DNA of 64,000 nt from Pomacea canaliculata (taxonomy: Eukaryota > Mollusca > Gastropoda > Architaenioglossa > Ampullariidae): assembly GCF_003073045.1 (NCBI RefSeq), contig NC_037591.1, positions 45,015,403 through 45,079,402 on the forward strand, in the 5' to 3' direction. The translations under genes and the position numbers were made by a program. Of this stretch, positions 11,456 through 22,589 are shown one piece after another; positions within the stretch are counted from its first letter, which is position 1; each line of letters starts with the position of its first letter. Under the pieces are notes generated by a model. The model was not told the DNA's origin. It searched no databases and worked only from the letters and a program-made list of their open reading frames with translations.

Positions 11456-11691
11456 AGCCAGCAACAAACGAACCACAAATCACTTTTTGTTCTCCATGCA
11501 CTCTCGACAGTAAGATGTAAGCCCCACTTGAACTCTGACCTTTCTAGCCAGAAACTGCCACAGAAACATCCCCATAACAGGTTGGACATAAACTTACCAC
11601 AACAACCGCCCAGGACAGCAGTCAACAACACAACTCCTGTCATTGTCACTCCCTCACTAACGGCCCTCTTGCAGCTGTGTGTCATTGTCAT
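8328..11691 (-). CDS. Ly6/uPAR (LU) three-finger-fold protein 1, secreted, probably GPI-anchored
   Basis: Three minus-strand exons: 11691-11598 (start ATG 11691, in-frame alternative ATG 11643), 10829-10680 and 8605-8328 (stop TAG). Both joins are phase 1 and the model closes at 173 aa. Exon 1 is a signal peptide with core VVLLTAVLGG. Exon 2 begins GFKCYQC, the typical first CxxC of an LU domain. Exon 3 carries the other half and ends the domain with CYDSCAFDLCND. Ten cysteines are present, the LU number. A Ser/Gly-rich stretch and a terminal hydrophobic segment (TAMATAVLTTCLLV) resemble a GPI signal. Invertebrate relatives include quiver/sleepless-like and other Ly6 proteins acting at the cell surface; the ligand here is unknown. 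Intron 2 contains LINE fragments. Decayed copies of the exon 2 start lie just upstream of it. Confidence 0.82.
8645..8750. repeat. about 30-bp repeat with poly-G, 4 copies
   Basis: Units of ACAAGTGGAAATGTTCAGTC plus a run of 7-9 G, just inside intron 2 of LU gene 1. Confidence 0.85.
9007..9230 (-). pseudogene. degenerate coding-like segment, family not recognised
   Basis: On the minus strand one frame reads NPRIVGDYNFTFVAGNIKEV (about 9200-9140). After a frame change it continues LGPPFVGLRKDWITKGKELS and ends DLLHPELFMYFAQ with a stop at about 9007. The composition looks protein-coding but is frameshifted. It lies in intron 2 of LU gene 1 among LINE debris, so a transposon remnant or retrocopy is likeliest. 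Confidence 0.4.
9430..10390 (-). mobile_element. degenerate LINE fragment (CFDP2-like endonuclease)
   Basis: Minus-strand frames match the apurinic-type endonuclease of CFDP2-like non-LTR retrotransposons. In order they read LTHELEWYRG, GLAEVRWSGMGE, SRRLISIRVSA, KDILVVLGD, LGETSDRG and LTLTNTLH. Several frameshifts and stops break it. It lies in sense orientation in intron 2 of LU gene 1. It is a different family from the LINE at 53-56 kb, which has [10 protein letters not shown] at the same motif. Confidence 0.72.
10805..10960 (-). repeat. decayed duplications of the LU gene 1 exon 2 start
   Basis: Upstream of the real exon start (GFKCYQC) are two further copies of the same stretch. Near 10885 one reads SFQCFQCLY and near 10925 another reads CFQCLYY. 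Each is followed by the shared GTGACACGTGGCGATCTGTT-type sequence. The unit is about 50-55 bp and includes the acceptor region. Confidence 0.75.
10961..11395. other. intron 1 of LU gene 1, diffuse AT-rich repeats
   Basis: Loosely repeated motifs of the ACAGACATC...CACCTTTA type without a strict period. No gene is seen. Confidence 0.5.
11400..11457. repeat. (CAA)n microsatellite after an A run
   Basis: An A-run followed by about 18 CAA units. It could be a retroelement tail. Confidence 0.9.
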
Positions 11692-11699
11692 GGATGTCC

Positions 11700-12420
11700 T
11701 CGCAGGACAGTGCACCTACATCAAATAACAAACAACCCAAAAGGTCACATGATGATGTGGGAGATATCGAGAGGTCAGCGTAGGCTGGAGAGAAAGACAC
11801 TGACAAGACAATGGACACTTTCATGACAGAAACCTATGTCATTTCTTTAGACCAGAGGGACTTTAGACAGGAGGGTGTTTAGACAAGAGGATGTTTATAA
11901 AAGAGAATTTTATGCCAATGGGGTCTTTAGACAAGAGGATGTTTATACAAGAAACCATTAAGGCAATAGGTTCTGTAGACAAGAGGATGTTGAGACACGA
12001 AAGCTGGACGTTAGCACCCAGTACCTTGAGAGCACGTGACAGAACAAGTCGTCTGATGCTGAGTTGTCCAGTAGAGCGAGAGCTGTAGATGAGGCTGAAG
12101 TCTGACAGCTGTAGATGTGTGACAGCTGTAGATGAGGCTGAAGTCGCCTGATGCTCAGTGAGTGAATGTCTCGTAGCGGGACAGCTGTAGACAATAATGA
12201 CACTTCTGATCATGTGAGAGAAGTAGAGAGGAAGAGGTTGGAGTTCGCCAGATACTCGACTGACGAGGCTGATTTCTAACACTGAAGTCTGTAGGTACAC
12301 AAAGCGCGGGAGTGTATCGCACCACAAAGTCGCTGCTGCTGTTCACAGGTTTAGGACATCACCAGGAATGTCAGGAAATATTTGAAGTCACGGGGACAAC
12401 TGTCGAACTACCAGCAGCAA
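11700..12420. other. unassigned region upstream of LU gene 1
   Basis: Short irregular repeats of GACAAGAGGATGTTTA at 11870-11990 and GCTGTAGATGAGGCTGAAGT at 12080-12150. No gene is supported. The promoter of LU gene 1 should lie near here, but no defined element could be picked out. Confidence 0.4.
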
Positions 12421-13064
12421 AATGTCCGGACACTCGCCAGCACTTCTGACTCCCTTATCTCAGTCGTGTGATGTCACTCGGGTGTGGGCAGCTCAGACGT
12501 TGGCGGGTAGAGATGCCGTCGTGTCCTCCACCACATACCGCGATGGCGTCGTCGTCAAGGAAAATGTGTGTGTGCGCGTGTGTGTGTGTGGGTGTGTGCG
12601 TGTGAGTGAGTGTGTGTGTGTGTGTGACTGTGTGTGTACATACGAGTGTGATAGAGGGAAGTTTGTGGTGGTTGCTACCCTGTTCTCATCCTGTGTCCAC
12701 AGGCGGTACCCGTCTGACCGGCTGCTATCTTCAGCTTCCTGACAACAGAACCACGCTTGTGAGGAATGGCTCTCAGAGTAGGATCTTGTGAGGATGGGTG
12801 GATACCCGTTCTTCAGACTGAGGGCGGTCAATAGACTCTTTCTACAGGAATTTACGGCCAACATTATCGTGTCCGTTGTGAAAGATGATGTTCAGTTTTG
12901 GTATCACCGCTAGTGACAAAGTTAGTGTCATGGCTAGTGTCATGACCACACCATAGTTTAGCGCTTATCACCTTTTCATGTGTTGTTTTAACGCATGTCA
13001 AACATCTATTGTAGGTGTTGATACTGATATCTATGTTTTGTTTACTCGAATGGCTGGACTCGAA

Positions 13065-13470
13065 AATGTGAACACGTCACACCACTTCTTCACTCTTTTC
13101 ACTGGCCCCCAGTTAAAGCTGCCATAGACTACAAGCTCTCAGCTCTATGCTATGGGTTCTTTGAAGGCTCACCCTCCCCCCTCCCACCATTTTACTGCAA
13201 TCTTGTCTGTCCACACTCCTGCTCGAAACCTTGTCTCCTCATGAGACTCCGCAATCTGTCCTCCCTCCCACAGACAGTCACATGACAACAGACGTCCTCC
13301 CTCTGAGCTGTAAGCAGTGGAACTCTTTTCCACATCACATTCACCACTCAGACTACAAGGCTACATTCACACACTCTGTGAACACATATCTGTTCACTAA
13401 GTACTATCCCTGGGTTACTATCCTTAACTCCCTGGCAACACTGTCTGTCATGCTATCCGTCATGTAACGA
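13065..13470 (+). mobile_element. degenerate LINE 3' coding end (Jockey/CR1-type)
   Basis: Plus-strand frames read HSLHWPPVKAAIDYKLSAL and later SCKQWNSFPHHIHHSDYKA and VNTYLFTKYY. These match the conserved end of many Jockey/CR1-type ORF2 proteins (HWLPV..RI.YKL, WNSLP..IR, FK..LKT.LF). Stops and frameshifts break it. No tail or target duplication was found. Confidence 0.7.
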
Positions 13471-13539
13471 CTCCATCGTACACTGTGTATAGTGTCTACA
13501 TCCCTTCATACCTTCATCATTGCTGTACCTTCTACTCTT

Positions 13540-13850
13540 GTGCCTCATCTGATGTTGTTCAGTGTGTCTATGGTACCTCACTGTCTGTCTAGTGGCTGTT
13601 ATCTTGTACCTCATCTTGATGTTGTTCACTGTGTCTATAGTACCTCACTTGCTGTTATTTAGTACCTCATCTTGATGTTGTTCACTGTGTCTATAGTACC
13701 TCACTTGCTGTTATTTAGTACCTCATCTGTTCATGTTATTTGTTCACTGTGTGCTATAGTACCTCACTTGCTGTATGTTGTTCACTGTGTCTTGATTGTT
13801 CACTGCTGTTGTCATTGTGTCTCTACTGTCCATCAAGTGTTGTGTCATAC
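13540..13850. repeat. about 50-bp degenerate repeat
   Basis: Three to five imperfect copies containing TTCACTGTGTCTATAGTACC and CTCATCTTGATGTTG. Confidence 0.75.
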
Positions 13851-13859
13851 TGACAAATG

Positions 13860-14840
13860 TCAGTTATGACGTAGATGCCATTACCTGTCCAGCCAGGTGT
13901 TTGTTGACGTTGGATGAGTTAAGTCTCCTCAAGTGTAGGGCACGTGACATGACTCGGCATGCAAACTTTAGGAAGATGCTGGTAAACGGCGACTCGCAAA
14001 ACTAAGAATGCTGCGAGAGTGCAGTCACACACGTTCGTCACACACGTGGTAGCCTTTGTTATCGCAGTACAAGAAAAGAGTATAAACTTTATAATGATAT
14101 TAATCACATTCAAGGTTTGCAGGTCAGTCTGTCCCCCACTTCAACATCCCCCCCCCTGCGTGTTCTTTGATTAATTAATGTCTTTTTTGGAATAAAGCGG
14201 TGTTTCGTTTTGTTTTCTGTAGGAGGATTCGATATTAACAAAGCTTTGCTTATTTATGCTAATGTTGTGGTTATTTTTTTCTCTATCTCTTTCTCTCGGC
14301 TCCTTTACCTACTTTGTGAAGAATCACATCAAAAGCAGCAGGCGGTGGGGAGGGGAAGATGTTCTTGCCCCCTCCATATATATATAATTATATGTTTTGA
14401 TGCCGCAACTGTCCCCCACCCGTTGCTAGGCTACTGGCGGGTCTGATATCCTGCTACACCGACTCTGTCAGTGTGTCAGTGTGTCAGTGTGAGAGTGTGA
14501 CAGTGTACAGCATATGGTGTTAAACGATTTGTCACAGCTAGAGGCTGGACTGGATGTGATGGGCAAGTCGGGGAAATACTTCTGGTAAGTCGGGCGCTTT
14601 GCTCTTTGTATAGTGCAATCATCCAAGGGAGGGAACTAATGCAGGCAAAAAAGGATAATTAAGTCTGTAGAGTTATATTCCTTGAATTTTTTTCCCTGAA
14701 GATGTAAAAAGAGCCAAACATAATTATTCTATTTGCGGTTTTCAGGCGAGATGAGATATAAACTAGACAGACCAAAGTGCGAGATGGTGATGTAACACAA
14801 TGTCAAGCGAACAACAGTGAATTGTGTCCCCTGTAGGAGC
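13860..14840. other. intergenic, no feature seen
   Basis: Unique AT-rich sequence with short poly-T runs. No supported gene. Confidence 0.45.
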
Positions 14841-14849
14841 TGTCACGTA

Positions 14850-14955
14850 CCCTGGGTGAGACAGGCAGCGGCGGGGCTGAGATGCAGAGCAGCTGGACGT
14901 TGGTGTCGCTCAGGATGTTGTCTGCACTGACGGGGAAACACCTCCATGGTGTGTG
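14850..14955 (-). other. possible orphan exon
   Basis: On the minus strand, coding-like sequence (ILSDTNVQLLCISAPPLPV) ends at a good donor (CACCCAGG-GTACGT, about 14850). No acceptor or partner exon was established, so this is only a candidate. Confidence 0.2.
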
Positions 14956-14999
14956 TCCCTTCCTGCCACACCCGGCACCTGGCTTACAGCTTGCTGGCT

Positions 15000-15265
15000 C
15001 TGTGACATGACAGCTTTGTTGTTGTCATCTGTGACATGACAGCTTTGTTGTTGTCTTGTAGTCATCTGTGACATGACAGTTTTGTTGTTGTCATCTGTGA
15101 CATGACAGCTTTGTTGTTGTCATCTGTGACATGACAGCTTTGTTGTTGTCTTGTAGTCATTTGTGACATGACAGTTTTGTTGTTGTCATCTGTGACACGA
15201 CAGCTTTGTTGCTGTGATCTGTGACATGACAACTTTGTTGCTGTCTTGTAGTCATCTGTGACATG
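15000..15265. repeat. about 29-bp minisatellite, 8-9 copies
   Basis: The core is CATCTGTGACATGACAGCTT followed by TGTTGTTGT. Some units have an added CTTGTAGT. Confidence 0.9.
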
Positions 15266-15644
15266 CATAACAACAGGCACATTGTGCTGTATATTGCTGT
15301 CTAGTGTTATAAGTTTATTATTGGCTTCTATAATTATTTTGTCTAAAACACATTCATAGCTTTCTCAGAGAACTGGAATGTCAACACACCCGGTGACGAG
15401 TTCAATACCACGACTGCGATAATAACGACATACAAACCGTCACGAACAGCAGCAGCAATAACAACAACAGCGATACACTTAATTCTAAATCACGTTGAAT
15501 GTGCGAGACGAACGCGGCAGGTGTAACAGTTGAGGCCATGAACTGACTGAACGTCAATCATCGTGCAGCCTGCCTTCCTTTACAGTTTTACACCGGTAGT
15601 GACGTCTGCCCTGCAGGACAGAAACTAGAGAAAGCTACAGTGAC

Positions 15645-15735
15645 GTCTACTCAATGCTACTATAGGCCGGTGACGTCTACTCAATGCTACTATAGGCCGG
15701 TGACGTCTACTCAATGCTACTAATGGCCGGTGACG
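15645..15735. repeat. 30-bp tandem triplication
   Basis: Three copies of a unit containing GGTGACGTCTACTCAATGCT. Sequence 15265-15645 shows nothing else. Confidence 0.88.
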
Positions 15736-15959
15736 TATCGAAGACGAAGCTCACGACCTGCTGTCTGGGTCTCTGTCGGTGTGGAGGAAGGGAGTGGCCG
15801 GGAGAGAGGAGGACAAACAAAACATCGACTGGAGCGCCAGCGCCTCCCACAAAACAAATTTATTTTCACAAAAGCTTTTCCCAACACTGCGCCGCTGTTT
15901 GACAGGCTCGCCCCTCCCTGTCTGTGTGTCACGAGTTGCTTCTCTTGATGCTAGTTGGG

Positions 15960-16200
15960 CACACCGTGCTGTGTACCACACGGTGTAAGCTGCATGTGTA
16001 CCACTGTGTACCGCACTGTGTAAGCTGTGTACCACTGTGTACCGCACTGTGTACCTCTGTGTATCACACGGTGGAAGCTGCATGCGTACCACTGTGTACC
16101 GCACTGTGCACCTCTGTGTACCACACGGTGTAAGCCGTGTACCGCACTGTGTACCGCACTGTGTAAGCTGTGTACCTCTGTGTACCGCACGGTGCTCACA
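15960..16200. repeat. minisatellite of GTGTACC(G/A)C(A/C)CTGTG units
   Basis: Short 12-15 bp modules (TGTACCGCACTGTG, AAGCTGTG) arranged in longer irregular units. The next 1.1 kb (16200-17320) is unique, with no supported gene. Confidence 0.85.
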
Positions 16201-17324
16201 GCGTAGGATGTTGGATAAGAAGACTTGCGGTCTTGTGGTCAAGGGATGTGCGAGCCATGTTTGTCCACACAGCCCCACAGCGCGGTACTGTGGACAGCAA
16301 GGTGTATTGGATGGACATGGCAGCTCCCAGCTACAGGCCAGCTTGTGGCCACGTGTTCACTGTGTATTGTATGTCATCATGTATTTGCTATGTATCGACA
16401 CTGGCCCAGCCATACAAAAGGCAATAATTCAGTGTAAGTGTGATGGTTACCGACCCACGTTCCCCTTCTCCTTTCAAAAGATGAACCTGAACAAGCGGTG
16501 CATCCGATTCTTCGTCAGTGTCATCGTCTGACATTGGCTGGTCCTGCCACTAATATTCGGCGTCGCTCGTTACATCATCATCTTTCCCTAAATATTTGTA
16601 ATTAATCTTCCGAGTTCTATGTTTGAGGAATGGGAGGAGCTTCAGAGTGATCAGAATTTGAAATGCTAATAAAGCTTCGGCACTCACATAAGTGTCCCCA
16701 GGCTTTCGCTGAACCACGAACTTGTATGACAGGTCTGCTGGCAGACGACTGTTTCCCCGTTAACTACTAAAACGAGGCAGGCGTGTTCAAAGCTTCCGGT
16801 TTATTCACACAGCACTATGGAAGAGTGAAAACACCTGACGGAAGGAACGACTTTCATCCCCTTCAGCCAATCGCTCGCCGCCTGTTCTTCCGTTGCCAAG
16901 GCCACCTCAGTATCCGATTCTCCCATTGGATAGCATCGAGATCTGCGACTAGATTTGTGTACTCTAAATGTTTTGCAGAGAAATCTTTTGATTGGTTAAT
17001 ATTTGAACCAGTCTTTAAAGAGAGTGAAGATGGAGGCTCCGGACTCTGACATGGGGGCTGACAGGGCAGCGGGACAAACCAGCGTTTGTTTCCTCATTGT
17101 CCTGCAGAAATCTTGATTGATGCCCGTGAGCTGCCTCGATTAAAATGTATTTTAAGACAATTTCTAGCTTTTATTTTAAGATAGCAGAGTATTTTTCTGC
17201 TAGTTTAATTACAAAAAAATCCATTTTTAAAGAGAAGTCTGTAGTGCGAAACTGCTGTGAGCGACTTCAGAGTCAGTACATCTTGGCGGGTCACAGAGGT
17301 CGCGATAGAGACGTGGACACACGA

Positions 17325-17530
17325 TAATACACCTTGATATGAACACCTTGATGTGAACACCTTGATGTGAACACCTTGATGTGAACGCCTTCATATGAAC
17401 ACTTTGATGTGAATACCTTGATGTGAATACCTTGATGTGAACACCTTGATATGAACACCTTGATGTGAAATGACGTGAACACCTTCATGTGAACACCTTC
17501 ATGTGAACACCTTGATATAAACACCTTGAT
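17325..17530. repeat. 14-bp minisatellite, about 14 copies
   Basis: The unit is GAACACCTTGATGT, with some A-for-G and T-for-C variants. Confidence 0.92.
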
Positions 17531-18014
17531 ATTCTGGTCAAAACGTAATGGCGATATATATTTCTACATAGTATAGATAAAGAATCCTCTTTGCAGATTT
17601 CATGACACAAGTAATCACAATTTGTTGTTCACTGCAGTTCCACAGGAGGTAACGGACTGTTACTAAAAATAAACGTGTACAGGGACACACGTCAGCCTCA
17701 CGACTGGCTGTAAACAAGAAGTAAACATGGTACATTGCTATGTAATTAAAGACTTCATCCAAGGTTTGCTGTGAGCGAGACAATATCAGTTTTGTGTTTT
17801 GCTAGGAGTGACATCCTAAGAGGGAGACATGTTTTGAGGTGAGTGCCACCTGGATTGAGGGAAGAGATGCAGACTCCATCCTCATGAAGCCTGCCTGTGG
17901 TGACAAAGTTTACCTGCACTGGGTCACGTGGACGGCAGGTTGCGTCTTGGCATCTGCTCATTCAAACACCTTTGTTTGCCCACAGGTCACGTGACAACCT
18001 GGACACAGAGGGCG

Positions 18015-18460
18015 CAACGTGTGTGTGCGTCACTCTCACAGTGTTGGAGCTGTGGGCAGGTTAGTACTGTGTGTGTGTCTCACAGTGTTGGAGCTGTGGG
18101 CAGGTTAGTACTGTGTGTGTGTGTCTCACAGTATTGGAGCTGTGGGCAGGTTAGTACTGTGTGTGTGTCTCACAGTGTTGGAGCTGTGGGCAGGTTAGTA
18201 CTGTGTGTGTGTGTCTCACAGTGTTGGAGCTGTGGGCAGGTTAGTACTGTGTGTGTGTGTCACAGTGTTGGAGCTGTGGGCAGGTTAGTACTGTGTGTGT
18301 GTCTCACAGTGTTGGAGCTGTGGGCAGGTTAGTACTGTGTGTGTGTGTCTCACAGTGTTAGCTGTGAGCAGGTTAGTACTGTGTGTGTGTGTCTCACAGT
18401 GTTGAGCTGTGGGCAGGTTAGTACTGTGTGTGTGTGTCTCACAGTGTGGAGCTGTGGGCA
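18015..18460. repeat. about 42-46-bp minisatellite, about 10 copies
   Basis: The core TCACAGTGTTGGAGCTGTGG is followed by GCAGGTTAGTACTG and a GT run of variable length. Each unit contains GGGCAG-GTTAGTA, which resembles a splice donor. Confidence 0.93.
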
Positions 18461-18654
18461 TAAGTCTGTTTCTACCCAGCATCTATCTGATTCTTGTAAT
18501 GATAGTGACAAAGGGACAGATGTTAGTCACTTTACAGACTTCACAGGATTGTGTTATCATCATTGTCTCACAGGCTTGTAACATCATTAGCGAGCATGGC
18601 GCAGTAATGACCTTTACTGACCAGGTGTCTTATCACAGTATTGGCTAGGTGCAT

Positions 18655-19165
18655 AGTCATTTAGTGCATACTCACTTAGTGGTGTGTAGGTGTAAAGTCA
18701 TTTAGTGCAGGATAGGTTTATAGTCATTTAGTGCATGGTAGGTGTATAGTCACTTAGTGCTGTGTAGGTATATAATCACTTAGTGCTGTCTAGGTGTAAA
18801 GTCACTTAGTGCTGTCTAGGTGTGTATATTAGTGCTGTCTAGGTGTATACTCACTTAGTGCTGTGTAGATGTAAAGTCACTTAGTGCTGTCTAGGTGTGT
18901 ATATTAGTGCTGTCTAGGTGTATACTCACTTAGTGCTGTGTAGATGGAAAGTCACTTAGTGCTGTCTAGGTGTGTATATTAGTGCTGTCTAGGTGTATAC
19001 TCACTTAGTGCTGTGTAGATGTAAAGTCACTTAGTGCTGTCTAGGTGTGTATATTAGTGCTGTCTAGGTGTATACTCACTTAGTGCTGTGTAGATGTAAA
19101 GTCACTTAGTGCTGTCTAGATGTGTATATTAGTGCTGTCTAGGTGTGTATATTAGTGCTGTGGTT
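18655..19165. repeat. about 22-bp minisatellite with an 85-90-bp higher-order pattern
   Basis: Units of the TCACTTAGTGCTGT(C/G)TAGGTGTA type. In the central part four units form a larger repeated block including a GTGTATATTAGTG variant. Confidence 0.88.
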
Positions 19166-19623
19166 TATTTCCTGGTTACTTTCTCACATACACATTGACC
19201 ATGTATAAATGATCCCAGTGTGTGCAGCTGCTGGCTGTGTGACATACATGTTACTACTGTTACCCAGCACAGCACTAACTTGCTGGATTTTTGGGATACA
19301 CATTAGGACAGCGACTGTTTACTGTCTTGTCTCAGTGTTACATGCAAGCTAGTGAGCGTTCGCACGTGGAAACACACACACACGGAAAACCCAGTTGCAT
19401 GAAAAAAAAAAACAATTTCATGCATTTCTAGATAAACTAGAAAAGATTTTAAAACTGAATGCCACTTGACTGTAATAGCATAACACACCCAGTGGTTTTT
19501 TTAACAGAAAAATGTTTGAAAAATCGAGACTGTGACCTGTGTGCCGCCTAGTGGATTGCAAAAGACTCTGTCTTCTGATGGTGACTGTCTTCAAGACACA
19601 AAGACTTGTGGAGGACTAAAGTG

Positions 19624-22209
19624 ATGATGGATAGCCAGCTTCCGCTTCTTCTCCTAATACTTCTCTCGCAGTCACCTATACAGGTATGGCACATTCATGA
19701 CAGGTATTCCACATTCATTGCACTGGTGTGTCACATTCACGACAGGTATGGCACATTCAGTACAATGGTATGCCACATTCATTTACACAGGTGTGTCGCA
19801 TTCACCTACTGTATATGAATCAAATGTGCTTGTTCACACATCTTAAAATCACTTGAATAGGTGATACATATCACCACATCTTAACTTTCTTTAAGTGATG
19901 CAGGCATTTTAGATGAGACAGTGAGCGCTACATATGTTACAATTGCCTCGGAGATATATCGCCATGTTACAAGGAAGAAAGGGAGGAATATAAGAAGCGG
20001 AAGGTGTGGGAAGGAATAGAGAGAGGGAAATAACGAAATACGGAGGCTAATCAAAGGCTTAATGAAGCGGAAAGTTGATGGAGAGATGGGTCTAATGGGT
20101 GTTTCACACTGAGCCAGGAACTAAGGCTACAGCAATGCAAGACAGTCAGCCCTGTAAACAGATGTCACATGCAGAGAAAGAGCAGCGTGCCGGAGACGAG
20201 AGCTGAACCTGGTATAGACAATTCCCACTGTTTGTGACAGGTGATAACCATTGCACCACCGGACCGCCCGATGTTGACGGAGAAGGAGGTTGATGAAAAA
20301 GGTTGATGGAGAAGTTGATGTACAACCGATGACGAAGCTGGTGGAAAAGGAGGTTTACAGAGAAGAGCCAGCGAAGAACCACAAGGAGCAAGGAACTTGA
20401 TGAACAAAGCTCGACAAACAACTGCTTCAGCAAACGCAGCTTCAATATTAAGCGGGAGGTCACTTGGCAGCACTGACACATCTTTAATGACAGGCCTTAG
20501 TCATCAACAGAGATGTCATTTGGCAGCACTGACACATCCTTAATGACAGGCCTTAGTCATCAACAGAGATGTCATTTGGCAGCACTGGCACATCCTCAAT
20601 GACAGGCTTCATATAAGAGACATGTCAGATGCCAGCAGTAAGACTTCTTTAACGACAAGGCGCCGTGCACACAGCTCAGCTCGCTGGACTGCAGAATCAC
20701 AAAAGACGGAAGCTGTCATCAACCTGTTTCTGACATCTTGTCAAAAGATTAAACTTTAGAAACTCTCAAATTTGACAAGCGTGTATGTCATTAGTCAAGT
20801 GGACAAGTGGAGATATTACAGCGCGTATCTACAGCATATGTAATGGCGATATCAGCGTGTCTCCTGTCAATAATGAGTATCCTCTCAATCTATGTAAGAC
20901 ATGTCACTAGACTTCTGGCTGATATGTCTGAGCTGTCAATAATGACTCATGTATGACATGTCACTAGACTTCTGACAGATATGTCTGAGCTGTCAATAAT
21001 GACTCATGTATGACATGTCACTAGACTTCTGACAGATATGTCTGAGCTGTCAATAATGACTCATGTATGACATGTCACTAGACTTCTGGCTGATATGTCT
21101 GAGCTGTCAATAATGACTCATGTATGACATGTCACCAGACTGCCGGCAGATGTGTTTGAGCTGTCAGTTCGTCGACAACCCCAAAAAAGAGGGCATAGAG
21201 TGCGCCACAGCTCCTTACAACTGGACCTTCGGGGACACGCGCATGCGCTGTAACTTCAGGTGTATCATCGAGGGACACTTTGATAAAGGTAATGCTGACC
21301 GTCGACCGGTGTGAGTGTCGGTTGTGTCATGTATATGACGTCATCTTTAAAGGAAAATCTGACGAGTTGCTTGAGGCCGGCGAGTGCGACAAGGCCCACT
21401 GCCCTCGAGACTTGCTTAACTGAGCAACGGCTGAAAGACTTTTGTATATTTTGTATATATTCAATATTCCTTGGAAAAATTAATAAAATTAAATACAAAT
21501 TACAAGGTGATGATCAGCGCGTCGCCTCTTTGTTTTGAAAATGAACCGTACAGGGTTACCTGAGATAATAAATATGTCTCTTACAGGGTTACCTCACATA
21601 TATGTATACAAATCTTACAGAGTTATCTGACATAAATGTATCAGGACTTTACAGAGTTATCTGACATAAATGTATCAGGACTTTACAGAGTTATCTGACA
21701 TAAATGTATCAGGACTTTACAGAGTTATCTGACATAAATGTATCAGGACTTTACAGAGTTATCTGACATAAATGTATCAGGACATTACAGGGTTACCTCA
21801 AACAATAACCAACTTAACCGTCAGAAATAACAGGAGCGACATGACAACAATGTAGTGACTGAACATTAGCTTCCATTCCTTCCTACATGTTCACGACAGG
21901 TTTTCAGGACTGCAAACGTCTGAACAGGGGTTCAGTTCATTAAAAACATTTTGTCTGAACGCAGAGTCTGGCATGCCAGCCTACTTCTATCGCGGCTGCT
22001 CTGCTTCTAATGACCTCACATCGGAGAAGTGTTACGAGGACGAGGCGAGGGTCTACTGCTCCTTCTCGTGTGTTGATGACGACTACTGCAACAGCCGGGT
22101 GTTGATGCCGTCTTCCAACAAGAAGTCATCAGCATTAAGAGTAACCACGAGTTTTGTAGAAATGTTGGCAGGGACTGCCCTAGGGCTGTATATAGTTGTA
22201 AGATTCTAG
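19624..22209 (+). CDS. Ly6/uPAR (LU) three-finger-fold protein 2, secreted, probably GPI-anchored
   Basis: Three plus-strand exons: 19624-19683, 21150-21288 and 21965-22209 (stop TAG). The introns are phase 0 and phase 1 and the model closes at 147 aa. Exon 1 is a signal peptide (MMDSQLPLLLLILLSQSPIQ); a second ATG is adjacent. Exon 2 opens with MCLSCQFVDNP, the first CxxC of an LU domain, and exon 3 ends the domain with CSFSCVDDDYCNS. Ten cysteines match the LU pattern. The C-terminus is hydrophobic (MLAGTALGLYIVV), as expected for a GPI signal. It shares the second intron position and phase with LU gene 1 and is transcribed away from it. Intron 1 contains a SINE copy and a 57-bp array derived from the exon 2 start. 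The ligand and role are unknown. Confidence 0.82.
20158..20278 (-). mobile_element. tRNA-derived SINE, copy 2
   Basis: Minus-strand reading starts GGGCGGTCCGGTGGTGCAAT (A-box TGGTGCAATGG), continues to B-box-like GGTTCAGCTCTC, and ends in GCACGCTGCTCTTTCTCTGC. It shares most of this with copy 3 at 46.56 kb. It lies antisense in intron 1 of LU gene 2. Confidence 0.65.
20470..20640. repeat. 56-bp repeat, 3 copies
   Basis: Units containing CAACAGAGATGTCATTTGGC and AATGACAGGCCTTAGTCAT in intron 1 of LU gene 2. Confidence 0.85.
20885..21195 (+). repeat. 57-bp array derived from the LU gene 2 exon 2 start
   Basis: About four units containing GACATGTCACTAGACTTCTG, CAGATATGTCTGAGCTGTCA and AATGACTCATGTAT. 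They run directly into the real exon, which reads GACATGTCACCAGACTGCCG then CAG-ATGTGTTTGAGCTGTCA. In the repeat the exon frame would read ICLSCQ followed by a stop, against MCLSCQ in the exon. Confidence 0.88.
21555..21800. repeat. 33-bp minisatellite, about 6-7 copies
   Basis: The core is TTACAGAGTTATCTGACATA followed by AATGTATCAGGAC, in intron 2 of LU gene 2. Confidence 0.92.
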
Positions 22210-22370
22210 CCCTGGGCCTGAGACACCTTGAAGCCCGTTACAGTGTAATCATCCTACTTGAAAACAATTCCATTGTACATGGACACCGCATGCAAATCAG
22301 GACATGATACAACCTGTTTCTCTACACTCTGACAAGTTCATGTTGACAGCAAACAACTACCTAAAGTACA

Positions 22371-22376
22371 AATAAA
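22371..22376 (+). promoter_or_regulatory. poly(A) signal AATAAA for LU gene 2
   Basis: AATAAA lies 162 bp after the stop codon of LU gene 2. The position suits a 3' UTR end, but it is a common hexamer. Confidence 0.5.
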
Positions 22377-22589
22377 GTAAACTCTGATATCACTTGACAG
22401 AAGTCCAGTGTGAGTGTCATGTCAGAGAATGTGTGTTAACTTTTGCCATAATTGACAGATGTCAGGTGTGAATGTCTTCACGTGTCTCCTCGCGCCATCC
22501 CTGGCTTGACACGACTGTCCCGCTCGGAACTCAACCCTGACCTCGACACAGTGGGACGTTCCTTACAAAACCCCGTTAAGCTGGTGGGC

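Noticed and set aside
12422..12742. 106-codon plus-strand frame rich in Cys/Val
   Set aside because: Its middle is a GT microsatellite. There are no motifs or splice partner.
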